Part shown: positions 1-8,917 of the stretch, piece by piece | Numbering within the stretch: position 1 is the stretch's first letter | Layout of the letters: each line of letters starts with the position of its first letter | DNA from: CAZICM01 sp964537685 | Lineage (GTDB): Bacteria > Myxococcota_A > Polyangia > Polyangiales > Polyangiaceae | DNA: 64,000 nucleotides | Direction: 5' to 3' | Assembly: GCA_964537685.1 (NCBI GenBank) | Contig: CAZICM010000006.1 | Span: 62,001-126,000, forward strand | The notes under the pieces: generated by a model | The model's input: only the letters and a program-made list of their open reading frames with translations | The model's database searches: none | What the model was told of the DNA's origin: nothing | Program-made: the position numbers and the translations under genes

Positions 1-74
1 TAGCTTATTGTTTTACGGCCAGCATGGGAAATTTTTTTGGTTGCGCGACGACGCATTTGTCAGTAGGGTAAGCC

Positions 75-1034
75 ATGGCGTTCGCTAATTTGACCAACGA
101 CTTCGTATTCCGGCGTATTTTTGCGACGCATCCGGATATTTTGCGCGGCTTGCTGAACGACCTTCTCGAACGGCAGGGCGATGGCCTGATTGAGTCCATT
201 GAGTATCTGCCCAGCGAGCAGCTTCCGCTGGTGGCCGGGGCCAAGTTATCGATTCTCGATGTCCGTTGCAAAGACCGGACGGGCACAACCTTTGTCGTGG
301 AGATGCAGCTTATGCACCACCCCGGCTTTATAAACCGGGTCGTTTACAATGCATGCAAAGCCTATGTTGGCCAGCTTAAAGCGGGAGCATGGTACGACTC
401 GCTGACCCATGTTGTGGCGATTTCGATTTGCGATTTCGAGCTATGGCCCGATAAGGTGCAGAAAGCCCAAGGTCTGCCGACCGTGCCCATGCTCAGCCGG
501 TGGTCCATTATCGAGAACACATCCGGGCATCGCGCGCTTGAGCAGGTCCAATATGCCTTTCTTGAGCTGCCAAAACTCCCTGACAAGAAGCCGGATACCG
601 GAGCGCTCTTATGGGCGTGGTTATTTGTGCATGCACCGGAGTTGTCGGAGATCCCGGCCGACCTTCCGGCGCCGTATCGGCAAGCCTTGGAACTCGCGAA
701 TCAGGCCAAGTTTACGCAGACGGAGCTGGACGCCTACGAGAAAGTAAGAGACGAAATTCGGCAGGTGTTTGCCATCGCGAATGCGAGGTGGGAAGAGGGA
801 AAGATCGAAGGAAGGACCGAGGGAAAGATCGAGGGAAAGATCGAGGGAAAGATCGAGGGAAAGATCGAGGGAAAGGCATCGGCTATTCTTGCGATATTCG
901 CGGCGCGTGGCATTGAAGTAAGCGGGACGGTTCGTGCCGATATCGAGGCGTGTAAGGATGTGGTCATTCTCGATCAATGGATTGCGCGGGCTGTCTCTGC
1001 GGCATCCGCGGATGAGCTCGTATGGGCGCGCTGA
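75..1034 (+). CDS. Rpn family recombination-promoting nuclease / PD-(D/E)XK transposase-like protein
   Basis: A 319-residue protein of the Rpn (PDDEXK transposase-like) family. The N-terminus (LTNDFVFRRIF) and the segment ILDV followed by FVVEMQL, at about residues 60-78, fit the family's PD-(D/E)XK active site, with an Asp and a Glu-x-Gln. Family members are nucleases linked to DNA breakage and RecA-independent recombination. The central part has the usual Trp-rich helices, and the C-terminal third carries tandem EGKI repeats. The ATG at 75 opens directly on the conserved family N-terminus. The 3' end overlaps a truncated RibD-like reading frame, suggesting this gene moved in and cut its neighbour. 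Family assignment is strong; activity in this cell is unknown. Confidence 0.88.
   Translation: MAFANLTNDFVFRRIFATHPDILRGLLNDLLERQGDGLIESIEYLPSEQLPLVAGAKLSILDVRCKDRTGTTFVVEMQLMHHPGFINRVVYNACKAYVGQLKAGAWYDSLTHVVAISICDFELWPDKVQKAQGLPTVPMLSRWSIIENTSGHRALEQVQYAFLELPKLPDKKPDTGALLWAWLFVHAPELSEIPADLPAPYRQALELANQAKFTQTELDAYEKVRDEIRQVFAIANARWEEGKIEGRTEGKIEGKIEGKIEGKIEGKASAILAIFAARGIEVSGTVRADIEACKDVVILDQWIARAVSAASADELVWAR
795..878 (+). repeat. 12-bp tandem repeat coding for EGKI units
   Basis: Seven 12-bp units lie inside the Rpn gene; five are identical or nearly so (consensus GAGGGAAAGATC) and two are diverged. Each unit is four codons (Glu-Gly-Lys-Ile), so gain or loss of copies keeps the frame and changes only the length of a charged linker near the C-terminus. 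Such repeats are common in this family. Confidence 0.9.
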
Positions 1035-1405
1035 TGGGCTGGATCATCAATCAACAGTATTTCCGCAACAACCCGGTCTACGTTCTTACCCATGAGAAAC
1101 GCGAACCCTGGGTGCGTCCTGGTGGGACGACCTTTTACTTCATCAATGACGGGCCGGAGCATGCCCTAGAGCTGGCTCGGGAATCCGCAGGCAGTCGTGA
1201 TATTCGAATTGCGGGTGGGGCGGATGTGATTCAGCAGTATCTGAACCTGGGTGTAGTCGACGAGCTGGAAATCGCCTTGGCACCGGCATTGTTTGGCGGC
1301 GGGCGGCGTCTTTTCGAGAACCTGCGCGATCCCGGGCCGCAGTTTCGCATTGACAGGGTTCTTGATGGTTCAGCCGCGACCCACTTGCGCTATGTGCGTT
1401 CGTGA
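1022..1405 (+). pseudogene. N-terminally truncated RibD-C / dihydrofolate reductase-like protein
   Basis: The 127-residue reading frame matches only the C-terminal two thirds of the RibD_C (DHFR-like) family. It has PVYVLTHEKREP, GGTTFYFI, IAGGADVIQQYL, VDELEIALAPALFGGGRRLF and a final THLRYV strand. Complete members are about 180-200 residues and begin with a cofactor-binding strand that is absent here. The upstream DNA codes for the Rpn nuclease tail instead. The first recognisable residue sits at about 1034-1050, exactly where the Rpn gene stops, so the 5' part was probably lost when that gene arrived. Translation from the ATG at 1022 is possible, but a working reductase is unlikely. Confidence 0.75.
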
Positions 1406-1737
1406 TGGGGGCCTATTTTGTGGGCTCGTGGTCAAGAAAAAATGATTCGATTCTTGGGCGCGGACATCATGTGAGGGATGAGGCGGCGGGGGTGAGAGAT
1501 TTTGGGCTGAGTAAGATTTGCAAGATTTTTGTTGGCGCGGAGGCAGAGATGCAATAACGGGCGCGGAAACGGTGAATTTTGGTGTTGCTTTTGGCGGGGA
1601 TTTGGGATGGATTAGGCAGGTCTTCCATCAACCAGGCGATTTGGTGCGGTCCACCGGGAACCTTCTAATGTCGCTAAGCTGATGACAATGCAGTCGAACT
1701 TGAACCAGTTCTCCTTGAGAAGGTGAGCGCTCATCAC
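1406..1737. other. intergenic stretch, no gene seen
   Basis: About 330 bases between the truncated reductase and the next lipoprotein gene. I see no convincing reading frame, tRNA or strong hairpin. A possible ribosome-binding site (AGGTGA) occurs at about 1721-1726, ahead of the next gene. Confidence 0.5.
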
Positions 1738-2796
1738 ATGAATACGCACGAGCTTTGTCAGCAATCTCAACTCCCACAGCACAACAGGTTCGCGCCCCTC
1801 GCGCTGACCGCATCGTTTGCCATCCTTTGTGGGTGTACGGGCGAGGTACCCGACAGCAGCAGCAACGAGGTGATCGGCCGGGCGATCGCAGCCATGGCAG
1901 TCCCGCCACCGACCACCGACACTTATGCGATGTGGCCATCGCTCAGCCAGACTACATGCAGTGACGCGAGCCGGAGCCTCTGGTGTAACGCGATCGAGTG
2001 GAAGACTTTGCGGCACAACGCCACGAAGACGCCACTCGTGATATCGAACATGCAGCTTGCAGACCGGTGCTGGGATCCCACACTTGCGACAATGGCATCA
2101 TGCTTGAACCAAAACGAAGCTGATTCCGCGGTATTTTCACCCATAGACCCGACAGGTTCTTGGCTGTCGGCGAGCGCCGCGAATGCAGGGGAGCTGTCCG
2201 TCGGTATCGCGATGGCGATGTACCTGTGGCAAACGCCTGTCTATGTAATGGTAGATCGTGGCTTCGAGTCCGCGCCTGGGTATTGGGCCTACGCCGTGGT
2301 CGAAGAGATTAAGTTCACTATCGAAAGCTCGGCGGGTGTAACAACCCTCCATGATCTCTGCCAGGATCTAGGATTCGAGAGCTCAGGTAGCGACGTCAAC
2401 ACAGTCGATGCCAACTGCGAAGAGCTGGAAGGTAGCCTGTTCTCAATACAGTCTGTCAAGATATCGTATTGGAATGACGATTGGTCGCCATGTGGGACGA
2501 TTCCACCCAGGAAGACGCATACGTTCTTGAATGAGGGTGAGTTCGTCAACGCTGTTACAATTGGCGGTACGATTCCGTACGTGTTCGATCCCCCCGGCGG
2601 GATGACGCTCAAGGCGTTCCAAGCCGTCGTGAGGCGGCGCTATGAGGCTATCGAGACACATCTGGTCACTCGTGACAACAACGGACGCCGGACACTAGTG
2701 TCCGAGCTCGCTCATGCAGTGTTTCTTGAAAGGCAGAGATCGCGTGCTCCAGCACCGCAGGCCAAGATGGTGCAGGATTGCAATGAGCCCGAGTAG
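1738..2796 (+). CDS. hypothetical lipoprotein
   Basis: A predicted secreted protein of about 352 residues with no family I recognise. After a hydrophobic segment (LALTASFAIL) comes LCGC, a plausible lipobox, so it is probably lipid-anchored. The mature part is Cys-containing, mixed alpha/beta in composition, and has no evident repeat or catalytic motif. A GTG at 1723 is an alternative start five codons upstream; the ATG is preferred only for being ATG, and both give the same signal peptide. Its end overlaps the start of a small zinc-ribbon gene, so the two are probably co-transcribed. Codon use and the lack of relatives fit acquired accessory DNA. Confidence 0.65.
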   Translation: MNTHELCQQSQLPQHNRFAPLALTASFAILCGCTGEVPDSSSNEVIGRAIAAMAVPPPTTDTYAMWPSLSQTTCSDASRSLWCNAIEWKTLRHNATKTPLVISNMQLADRCWDPTLATMASCLNQNEADSAVFSPIDPTGSWLSASAANAGELSVGIAMAMYLWQTPVYVMVDRGFESAPGYWAYAVVEEIKFTIESSAGVTTLHDLCQDLGFESSGSDVNTVDANCEELEGSLFSIQSVKISYWNDDWSPCGTIPPRKTHTFLNEGEFVNAVTIGGTIPYVFDPPGGMTLKAFQAVVRRRYEAIETHLVTRDNNGRRTLVSELAHAVFLERQRSRAPAPQAKMVQDCNEPE

Positions 2797-2935
2797 CAGC
2801 TCCACTTTCAGAATTCAGCGGAGATGTCGGTGTCCGCACTGCCATAAGGCTCTGTCCGAACGCAAGCCTATCGGTGAACACTTGCACTATTGTATGTGCG
2901 AGTCGTGCGGGCGATCCTTCGATGCACCGGAATGA
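2783..2935 (+). CDS. small zinc-ribbon-like protein
   Basis: A 50-residue reading frame starting at an ATG inside the last codons of the upstream lipoprotein gene. It contains two Cys pairs, CPHC and CESC, about 20 residues apart, typical of a zinc ribbon. A third Cys precedes each pair (RCRCPHC and YCMCESC). The ATG chosen is the last start before the Cys pairs; a longer version from 2714 would run deep through the neighbour's coding region. Size and Cys spacing support a folded metal-binding peptide, but no partner or function can be assigned. It may be translationally coupled to the gene before it. Confidence 0.5.
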   Translation: MSPSSSSTFRIQRRCRCPHCHKALSERKPIGEHLHYCMCESCGRSFDAPE

Positions 2936-3088
2936 TGATATCATGATGTTATACGTAGGAGACGAGCAACCGCCCAACCAGGGCTTGGTTCCGACAGTCA
3001 GGTTTACTTCGTGCGCTCGCCTGCGGCACAAGCCTGCGTCTGTGCCGTCCAGACAGCAAGTCCTCATGTGTTATCGAAGTGGTTTGCT

Positions 3089-3523
3089 ATGAACCCGAGG
3101 GCCAATCCAACCTTGGGCAGACCGGACGAGAAGGAAGCGAGGTTCGGGATCAAGGTCACCATCGAGCGCTTCATCGACGAGTCGTTTCCAGGCTGGGTCG
3201 AGTGCGCGTTCTCTGATGCCAGCGGCAGGAAACATGTGTTCCAGGAGAAAGCTCCCGTCGTGAGTAACGAGGATCTGCGTGCGGAAGGCCGGTGGTACTA
3301 CCCACGAGTCGGCATCCTCGCTTGCACGGTCGTGGGAACTCCCTCGGCGCGCGATGGTCAAGAGGTGGTCACGGTGAGCACGGAGCTGCCCTGGGGCATT
3401 GAATCCGTCTCGGGTGACACCCAGTTCGATGTGTTTCGTAATCAGCTTGTGGCGTTGGAGCAGGAGGCCAGCGAACATGGCGTTGCGTCAGGCGATCGGC
3501 CTCGGGCAGCCGCTCGCGGGTGA
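3089..3523 (+). CDS. conserved hypothetical protein, small beta-rich domain
   Basis: A protein of about 144 residues. The core, from GIKVTIERFIDESFPGWV through FQEKAPVVS and ending near LPWGIESV, resembles an uncharacterised small beta-rich family that I recall from scattered bacterial genomes as a single-domain protein. The ATG at 3089 is preferred over 3011 because the extra residues are Cys-rich and unlike a domain. It lies in the same direction as the lipoprotein and zinc-ribbon genes, but a gap of about 150 bases separates them. No signal peptide or catalytic motif is visible. It may belong to the same acquired segment. Confidence 0.5.
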   Translation: MNPRANPTLGRPDEKEARFGIKVTIERFIDESFPGWVECAFSDASGRKHVFQEKAPVVSNEDLRAEGRWYYPRVGILACTVVGTPSARDGQEVVTVSTELPWGIESVSGDTQFDVFRNQLVALEQEASEHGVASGDRPRAAARG

Positions 3524-3599
3524 ACGCCACGGCGTTCGGCTGGGCTTTCGAGCGTGCGAGGGTTGCGACGGTGCGCCATGTTGCCCCCAATAAAATAAT

Positions 3600-3923
3600 T
3601 TATTCAATTCCCATCCGCCGAGCCTCTTCGGTGGTGAGTCCCATGGTCACGGAAATATCCAACGCGGCCTCCATGCCTCGAACTTCGACAAAAGCGTCCA
3701 TAATTAGCTCGGAACGCCGCTGTTGATCGAGGTTTCCCCACTCATTCCAAATGACATAGAGATGAACGATATGTCCGCTGCGGTCCACCTCTTCCCGGAT
3801 ATCTGGGCGAGGTTCGGGCGTATCGTTTTTGCCGCTCCACTCGTCGGCAAGCCGCCGCCTTAGCTCTTGCGCTTTGTTGTCATTCTCCCGTATTGCTCCA
3901 AGCTGAATCTGTTTGACAGGCAT
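3600..3923 (-). CDS. hypothetical protein (107 aa)
   Basis: A small, soluble, charged protein with a helical N-terminal half (NKAQELRRRLADEW) and a predicted beta segment (HIVHLYVIWNEW). It ends in GLTTEEARRMGIE. That final motif recurs, degraded, in the next 500 bases, which supports the frame being a real gene in a family that spreads or duplicates. I do not recognise a function. The alternating pattern and the WNEW segment would fit a small partner protein, but this is a guess. Confidence 0.5.
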   Translation of the reverse strand: MPVKQIQLGAIRENDNKAQELRRRLADEWSGKNDTPEPRPDIREEVDRSGHIVHLYVIWNEWGNLDQQRRSELIMDAFVEVRGMEAALDISVTMGLTTEEARRMGIE

Positions 3924-4053
3924 CTACGATCTCCATAGCGGATTGGATTGACGGCGTTACCAAGATGTGCATCAGTAGCGAGTTCCAGAGTCGAAATGGT
4001 TTCCATCAAAATTAAGCATAACACAGGTTTTGATGCTGGATCAAGAAAAAAGA

Positions 4054-4323
4054 TCACCCAATTCCCATCCGCCAAGCCTCGTCGGCTGTAAGCCCCAAAG
4101 CACGAATCCCCGGCCCCGCCAGGCATCCCGCAGGTATTGCCCCCCAATCGGTGAAGATTCCTTCCCCGCCTGAATCCGAAAACTCTCCCCTGAAACTCTC
4201 CCAGCCTCGCCTACTTCTCTCCCCCATCCACCTGAAACTCAATTCCGATTGCATGAAAATGCAAATCCTTGACCGCAATCCCCATAACCATTCTCTGAAA
4301 CTCTCCCACCCGTCACCGAACAT
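4054..4323 (-). pseudogene. decayed duplicate of the 3' end of the neighbouring 107-aa gene
   Basis: The last residues, GLTADEAWRMGIG, match the end of the upstream gene (GLTTEEARRMGIE), and the DNA at 4060-4083 is nearly identical to that at 3603-3626. The rest is unrelated. It carries a short repeat on the minus strand, GGGAGAGTTTCAG, seen around 4193 and 4294 with a diverged copy near 4180, giving GWESFR twice. It therefore looks like a recombined remnant and not a working gene. Confidence 0.5.
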
Positions 4324-4494
4324 GTAAAACCTAGACCTAGAACCTTGAGCCCATCGGTTGAATCCAATCCAGGAAGCCCTGGATGCCTCCTCCCCTCGGT
4401 TGAAACTGCTTTAAGCCTCCCCCAAAATCAAAATCCCCTCCCTCCGAATGCTCCCCATCGCATGCCCTTCGTGCTAATGGCGCTCCCCGCCGCT

Positions 4495-7251
4495 ATGACC
4501 ACCAATCAATCCCATCCCCAAAATTCATCCGCTCAAATCCGTAAAACCTTCCTCGATTACTTCGCCAAACAAGGCCATCAGGTCGTCGAGAGTGCTCCGC
4601 TTATCCCTCAAAATGACCCTACTTTGATGTTTGTGAATGCGGGGATGGTGCAGTTTAAGGATGTCTTTACAGGTAAAGATAAGCGTCCTTATTCACGCGC
4701 CGCTTCAAGCCAAAAATGTATCCGTATCAGCGGTAAGCATAACGATCTCGAAAATGTCGGCGTGACCGCCAGGCATCAGACTTTCTTTGAGATGCTCGGG
4801 AATTTTAGCTTCGGGGATTACTTTAAAGAGGACGCTATCGCTTATGCCTGGGAACTGCTGACCAAGGTGTATGGCATTCCCGAAGAGCGTTTGGTGATCA
4901 CCGTTTTTAAGGGCGAGGAAGGGCTGCCCGGCGATGATGAGGCCGCTTCGATTTGGCGTAAAGTTACGGGCTTTTCCGACAACCGTATTCTGCGCTTGGG
5001 CGCCGCCGATAACTTCTGGGCCATGGGCGATACAGGGCCCTGCGGTCCGTGTTCGGAGATTCATTATTTCTATGGAAAAGACCCGGATCTAAGCCGTTTT
5101 GGCGAGGAGCCCAGGGCCGATGGAAGCGGCTGGGTCGAGATTTGGAATTTGGTGTTTATGCAGTTTGAGCGGCCTTCCAAAGATGCGCCGCTCGTGGCTC
5201 TGCCCGCGCCAAGTATCGATACCGGGATGGGGCTGGAGCGTATCGCGAGTGTGCTGTCGGGGAAGACCAGTAACTATGAAACCGATCTGTTGCGCACGTT
5301 GGTCGATAGGGCCGCGGCGCTCAGCGGGAAGACCTATACGGCCTCGGGTGGAAATGACGATGTGTCGATGCGGGTCATCGCCGATCATGCGAGGACGACG
5401 GCGTTCTTGATTGCGGAAGGCATTATGCCGGAGCGGCAGCGGCGTGAGTATGTGCTGCGCCGCGTGATGCGGAGGGCGATTCGGCACGGGTATAGGCTGG
5501 GTATCGAGAAGCCGTTCTTGCATGAGGTGGCGCTGGATGTGGTGAGGCTGATGGGGGATGTGTATCCAGAGCTTGTGCAGCGCCGCGATTTGATTGCGCG
5601 GGTGACGGAAGATGAAGAGGTGCGTTTCCGGGCGACGTTGAAGCGGGGTCTTAAGATTTTGGAGGAGCGCTTCGATGAGCTGAACGAAAAAGGGTCGAAG
5701 ATGCTGGAGGGGGCGGCGGCGGCCGATTTGTATACGACCTTTGGTTTTCCGCTGGATCTAACGCAGGTGATCTGCGCGGAGGCGGGTTATTCGGTGGATG
5801 TGGAGGGCGCCGAAAAGATCGTTCACGGTGCCGAAGAAATTGAAGGGCCGATCGATCCCAATGCGGCGGTGGATGCGGCGTACCGGGATGCTGTGAAGAT
5901 GCTCGCGCAGCCTGTGGTGTTTACGGGGTATGAGCGCGAGGAGGATGAGAGCGCGGTTGTGTGTGTGCTGTCGGTGAAGACCGAGGGCGAAGGCGAGAAG
6001 GCGAAGAAGAAGCGAGCGATTGTAGAAAGTGCGGGAGCGGGCGAGAGGGTGGAGCTGGTCGTTTCGAAGACGCCGTTTTATGCCGAGAGCGGCGGGCAGG
6101 TGGGGGATGTGGGGACGATTCGGACCAAGGGCGGCGCGCTGGTGCGGGTGAGCGATACGCACAAACCTTTGGCTGGATTGGTTGTGCACGAAGGCGTGGT
6201 GGAGGCGGGGACGGTGCGGGCGGGTGACGCGGTAGAGCTTGTGGTCGATCACGAAGCGAGGTCGGCGACGAGGCGCAATCATTCGGCGACACATGTGTTG
6301 CATTGGGCGCTGCGCACGGTGCTGGGGCCTCAGTGTCAACAGAAAGGGTCGAGGGTGGGGCCGGATGTGCTGCGTTTTGATTTCGCGCACAACAAGCCGC
6401 TGACAGCCGAAGAGATTGGGCGGGTTGAAGATTTGGTGAATGCGAAGGTGCTCACCAACGCGCCTGTGGTGACGGAGATCATGGCGATGGACGAGGCGAA
6501 GAAGCGGGGCGCCATGGCGATCTTCGAAGAGAAGTATGGAGACACGGTTCGGATGCTGAGCATGACGGACGAGGTGGTCGAGCTGTGCGGCGGGACGCAT
6601 GCGCGGGCGCTGGGCGATATTGGTTTGTTCAAGGTGGTGAGCGAGGGCGGGGTGGCCGCGGGTGTGCGGCGTATTTTTGCGGCGACGGGTTTGAATGCGC
6701 TTGGGTATGTGAGGACGCTGGAGGGGGAGATCGAAAAAGCGCGGCATGCGGCGAAGGCGCAGGGCGGCGATTTGGCGGACAAGATTCAGAAGATCGTTCA
6801 GCAGTCGCGCGATCATGAGAAGAAGATTGCGGAGCTGGAGCGCAAGCTATTGGAGGGCGGAGGCTCTGGAGGCGGGGGCGGATTGGATGGGATGCTGGCG
6901 CGGGCCAAGGAGATTGCCGGGATTAAAGTGCTGGCGATGCGGGTGGCGGATGGAACGAATGCGGGGGCGCTTCGGGAGCTTGCGGAGAAGCTCCGGGACA
7001 AGCTGGGCGAGAGCGCGGCGGTGCTGCTGGGTTCGGTGGCAGGCGATAAAGCGCAGCTTGCGATTATGGTGTCGAAGGCCGCGACAGCGCGCTTAAAGGC
7101 GGGCGATGTGATTCGTCCGATTGCGAAGATTGTGGGTGGTTCGGGCGGAGGCAGGCCCGATATGGCTCAAGCGGGCGGCACCGATATTTCAAAGATGGAT
7201 GAAGCGATTGCCGCTGTGCACGGTGAGGTGTCGAAGCTGTTGGGCGTCTAG
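4495..7251 (+). CDS. alaS: alanyl-tRNA synthetase
   Basis: AlaRS charges tRNA-Ala with alanine and clears Ser- and Gly-mischarged tRNA in the cytoplasm. The N-terminal class II core is intact (RKTFLDYFAKQGHQVV, NAGMVQFKDVF, the GDTGPCGPCSEIH segment). The editing and zinc-binding residues are visible: His596 and His600 (HSATH), then Cys698 and His702 (CGGTH). A C-terminal coiled coil and C-Ala domain follow, ending in GGSGGGRPDMAQAGG. The start at 4495 is chosen because homology begins right after MTTNQ; the frame stays open 50 codons upstream, but those residues look non-coding. At 918 residues it is slightly longer than usual, partly from a Lys/Glu-rich insert in the editing domain and a Gly-rich linker. 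Confidence 0.97.
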   Translation: MTTNQSHPQNSSAQIRKTFLDYFAKQGHQVVESAPLIPQNDPTLMFVNAGMVQFKDVFTGKDKRPYSRAASSQKCIRISGKHNDLENVGVTARHQTFFEMLGNFSFGDYFKEDAIAYAWELLTKVYGIPEERLVITVFKGEEGLPGDDEAASIWRKVTGFSDNRILRLGAADNFWAMGDTGPCGPCSEIHYFYGKDPDLSRFGEEPRADGSGWVEIWNLVFMQFERPSKDAPLVALPAPSIDTGMGLERIASVLSGKTSNYETDLLRTLVDRAAALSGKTYTASGGNDDVSMRVIADHARTTAFLIAEGIMPERQRREYVLRRVMRRAIRHGYRLGIEKPFLHEVALDVVRLMGDVYPELVQRRDLIARVTEDEEVRFRATLKRGLKILEERFDELNEKGSKMLEGAAAADLYTTFGFPLDLTQVICAEAGYSVDVEGAEKIVHGAEEIEGPIDPNAAVDAAYRDAVKMLAQPVVFTGYEREEDESAVVCVLSVKTEGEGEKAKKKRAIVESAGAGERVELVVSKTPFYAESGGQVGDVGTIRTKGGALVRVSDTHKPLAGLVVHEGVVEAGTVRAGDAVELVVDHEARSATRRNHSATHVLHWALRTVLGPQCQQKGSRVGPDVLRFDFAHNKPLTAEEIGRVEDLVNAKVLTNAPVVTEIMAMDEAKKRGAMAIFEEKYGDTVRMLSMTDEVVELCGGTHARALGDIGLFKVVSEGGVAAGVRRIFAATGLNALGYVRTLEGEIEKARHAAKAQGGDLADKIQKIVQQSRDHEKKIAELERKLLEGGGSGGGGGLDGMLARAKEIAGIKVLAMRVADGTNAGALRELAEKLRDKLGESAAVLLGSVAGDKAQLAIMVSKAATARLKAGDVIRPIAKIVGGSGGGRPDMAQAGGTDISKMDEAIAAVHGEVSKLLGV

Positions 7252-7649
7252 TGGGTTTTTATTTTCCGGGCCTTCTTTTTGCGGGAAATCGAAATCACTT
7301 TGGCTTTGCGCATGGCTTTTGCGCCGGCGGCGCCCTGGGCTGAAATCCATCGCCGTATCGGTGAGTGAGGCGCTTCGTGCTGATAGGCGCCGATGGTGGC
7401 CCGGACGATGGGCGCCAAAAACAAATGTTCAAGATCGACGGTTGAAAGCGCTGCGGCGACCATGGCGATGCGATCGGGCAGGGGCGCCTTTGCATCGACC
7501 AAAATCATTTGTTTGCCGTGCACCATGCACAGCCCTCCGCGCGGGAATTTTTCGTCGGATAAGCCTGGATCGAAAGGCTCGATACGCACGTCGATGCCGC
7601 ACTTCTGGGCCGCGTTGATGAGTTCATCGAGAAGGCGCGGCAGATCCAT
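7248..7649 (-). CDS. conserved hypothetical protein (133 aa)
   Basis: A soluble protein with a conserved-looking core: IDVRIEPFDPG, GLCMVHGKQMILVDA, then LPDRIAMVAAALSTVDLEHL, and a very basic tail (SRKKKARKIKTH). I associate this pattern with an uncharacterised family in myxobacteria, where the central GGLC-GK-vvVDA motif recurs. It is convergent with alaS and the two stop codons overlap by four bases, so they may share termination signals. No signal peptide or transmembrane helix is seen. No function can be assigned. Confidence 0.7.
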   Translation of the reverse strand: MDLPRLLDELINAAQKCGIDVRIEPFDPGLSDEKFPRGGLCMVHGKQMILVDAKAPLPDRIAMVAAALSTVDLEHLFLAPIVRATIGAYQHEAPHSPIRRWISAQGAAGAKAMRKAKVISISRKKKARKIKTH

Positions 7650-7728
7650 GCGCGGCTAGCCTAAACCGTTGGCGCCCCGATGCCTTGCACTTCTTGACAG
7701 GGCGCGCGTTGGAGCGTTTTACACAGGC

Positions 7729-8610
7729 ATGGCGAAGCGCACGCATATCAGGACAGCGACCGGACATTTTGAAGTGCTGCACGAGGGTGATGCGGGTGCG
7801 CCTTTGGTGCTTTGCCTGCATGGTTTTCCGGACTTCGCGCCGACCTTTGAGACGATGCTGGGCGGGCTTGCGGATGCGGGTTTTTATGCGGCGGCGCCTT
7901 GGCTGAGAGGTTATGCGCCGTCGGTGTTGGAGGGGCCATTTACGCAAGAGCAGCTTAAGGCCGACGTGCTTTCGCTGATCGATGTGCTGGGCAAGGGCAA
8001 GCCTGTGTATTTGGTTGGGCACGATTGGGGAGCCGCGATTGCGCAGTCGCTGTTATCGGAGTTTCCAGCGCGTTTTGTGCGGGCTGTGACGATGGCCGTG
8101 CCTCATCAAGGTGTGTTTTTCGAGAATGCGCTTGGGCATCCGGCGCAGTTCCGGCGCAGTTGGTATATGGGCTTGTTTCAATTGCCTGCGGCTTTGGTGT
8201 CAGGGCTTGTGCGCAAGGATAATTTCGCCTTGATCGACCGCTTGTGGAGAGATTGGTCGCCCGGGTTTTCGGTGGAGCCGGCTTATATGCAGGCGCTCAA
8301 GCGCTGTTTGGATGCGAGCATGCCCGGGCCGGTTCTTTATTATTCGTCGTATTTTCAGCCTATTTCGGCTGCGGTTTCGCGTATCCGCATGGCCAAGTCG
8401 ATGAGGATTTCGGTGCCCGCGCTGTCGCTGATGGGTGAGCGGGACGGCTGTATTGGGACTGAAATCGCTAAAGGCCAGGAGGCTTTTTTTGATGGGCCAT
8501 TTGAAAGCGAGATCATTTCAAATGCGGGACATTTTCTTCACTTAGAGAAAGCGGATGCTGTCTCGGCCCGCATTGTTCAATGGTTGAAGCTGGAGAGCGC
8601 GGGCGCCTAA
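7729..8610 (+). CDS. alpha/beta hydrolase, epoxide hydrolase-like
   Basis: An alpha/beta-hydrolase of 293 residues. The oxyanion region LCLHGFPDF and the nucleophile elbow VGHDWGA with an Asp place it nearest the soluble epoxide hydrolase and haloalkane dehalogenase group, which uses Asp and not Ser. The final His is likely in SNAGHFLHLEKAD near the C-terminus, and an acid is available in LMGERDGCIG. The substrate cannot be read from sequence. The ATG at 7729 is chosen because the domain begins at once (MAKRTHIRTATGHFEVLHEG); a start at 7669 would add 20 residues of poor quality. It is cytoplasmic, with no signal peptide. Confidence 0.88.
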   Translation: MAKRTHIRTATGHFEVLHEGDAGAPLVLCLHGFPDFAPTFETMLGGLADAGFYAAAPWLRGYAPSVLEGPFTQEQLKADVLSLIDVLGKGKPVYLVGHDWGAAIAQSLLSEFPARFVRAVTMAVPHQGVFFENALGHPAQFRRSWYMGLFQLPAALVSGLVRKDNFALIDRLWRDWSPGFSVEPAYMQALKRCLDASMPGPVLYYSSYFQPISAAVSRIRMAKSMRISVPALSLMGERDGCIGTEIAKGQEAFFDGPFESEIISNAGHFLHLEKADAVSARIVQWLKLESAGA

Positions 8611-8917
8611 ATCCGCTTCCAGATCGCATTCCGCGCATATTCCGAACTTGGGGTTGACCTAAAAACATCCCCATGATACCCGCAGAACGTTAAACAAGCG
8701 TCGTGACTGCGCGGGAGCGAAAGATAGTTCAACGCTTCCCGGCCACGGTGGGGATGTTTATGGCCTTCTGGCTTTGCAGATTGCGGCCCGGGGCTAAAAG
8801 CACATCCAAATGAAAAGAGCCCGCGGAATGTGTTTTCGGGCTCTCCATCCACGATGCGAGCTACGGCGCTTCTATGCGTGCGCCCCCCGGGGTGAGGGTG
8901 CCAGAGGATGATTAGCA
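8611..8917. other. intergenic stretch with probable promoter for the HARE-HTH gene
   Basis: About 300 bases without a convincing gene. A minus-strand frame fills it, but its Pro/His/Arg-rich translation shows no domain and it opens on top of the next gene's start. The 3' part should hold the promoter of the downstream gene; no clear -35/-10 pair stands out. Confidence 0.4.

Noticed and set aside
5758..6816. 352-codon minus-strand frame across alaS
   Set aside because: It is a high-GC shadow of the alaS coding region with an Arg/His/Pro-rich translation and no domain.
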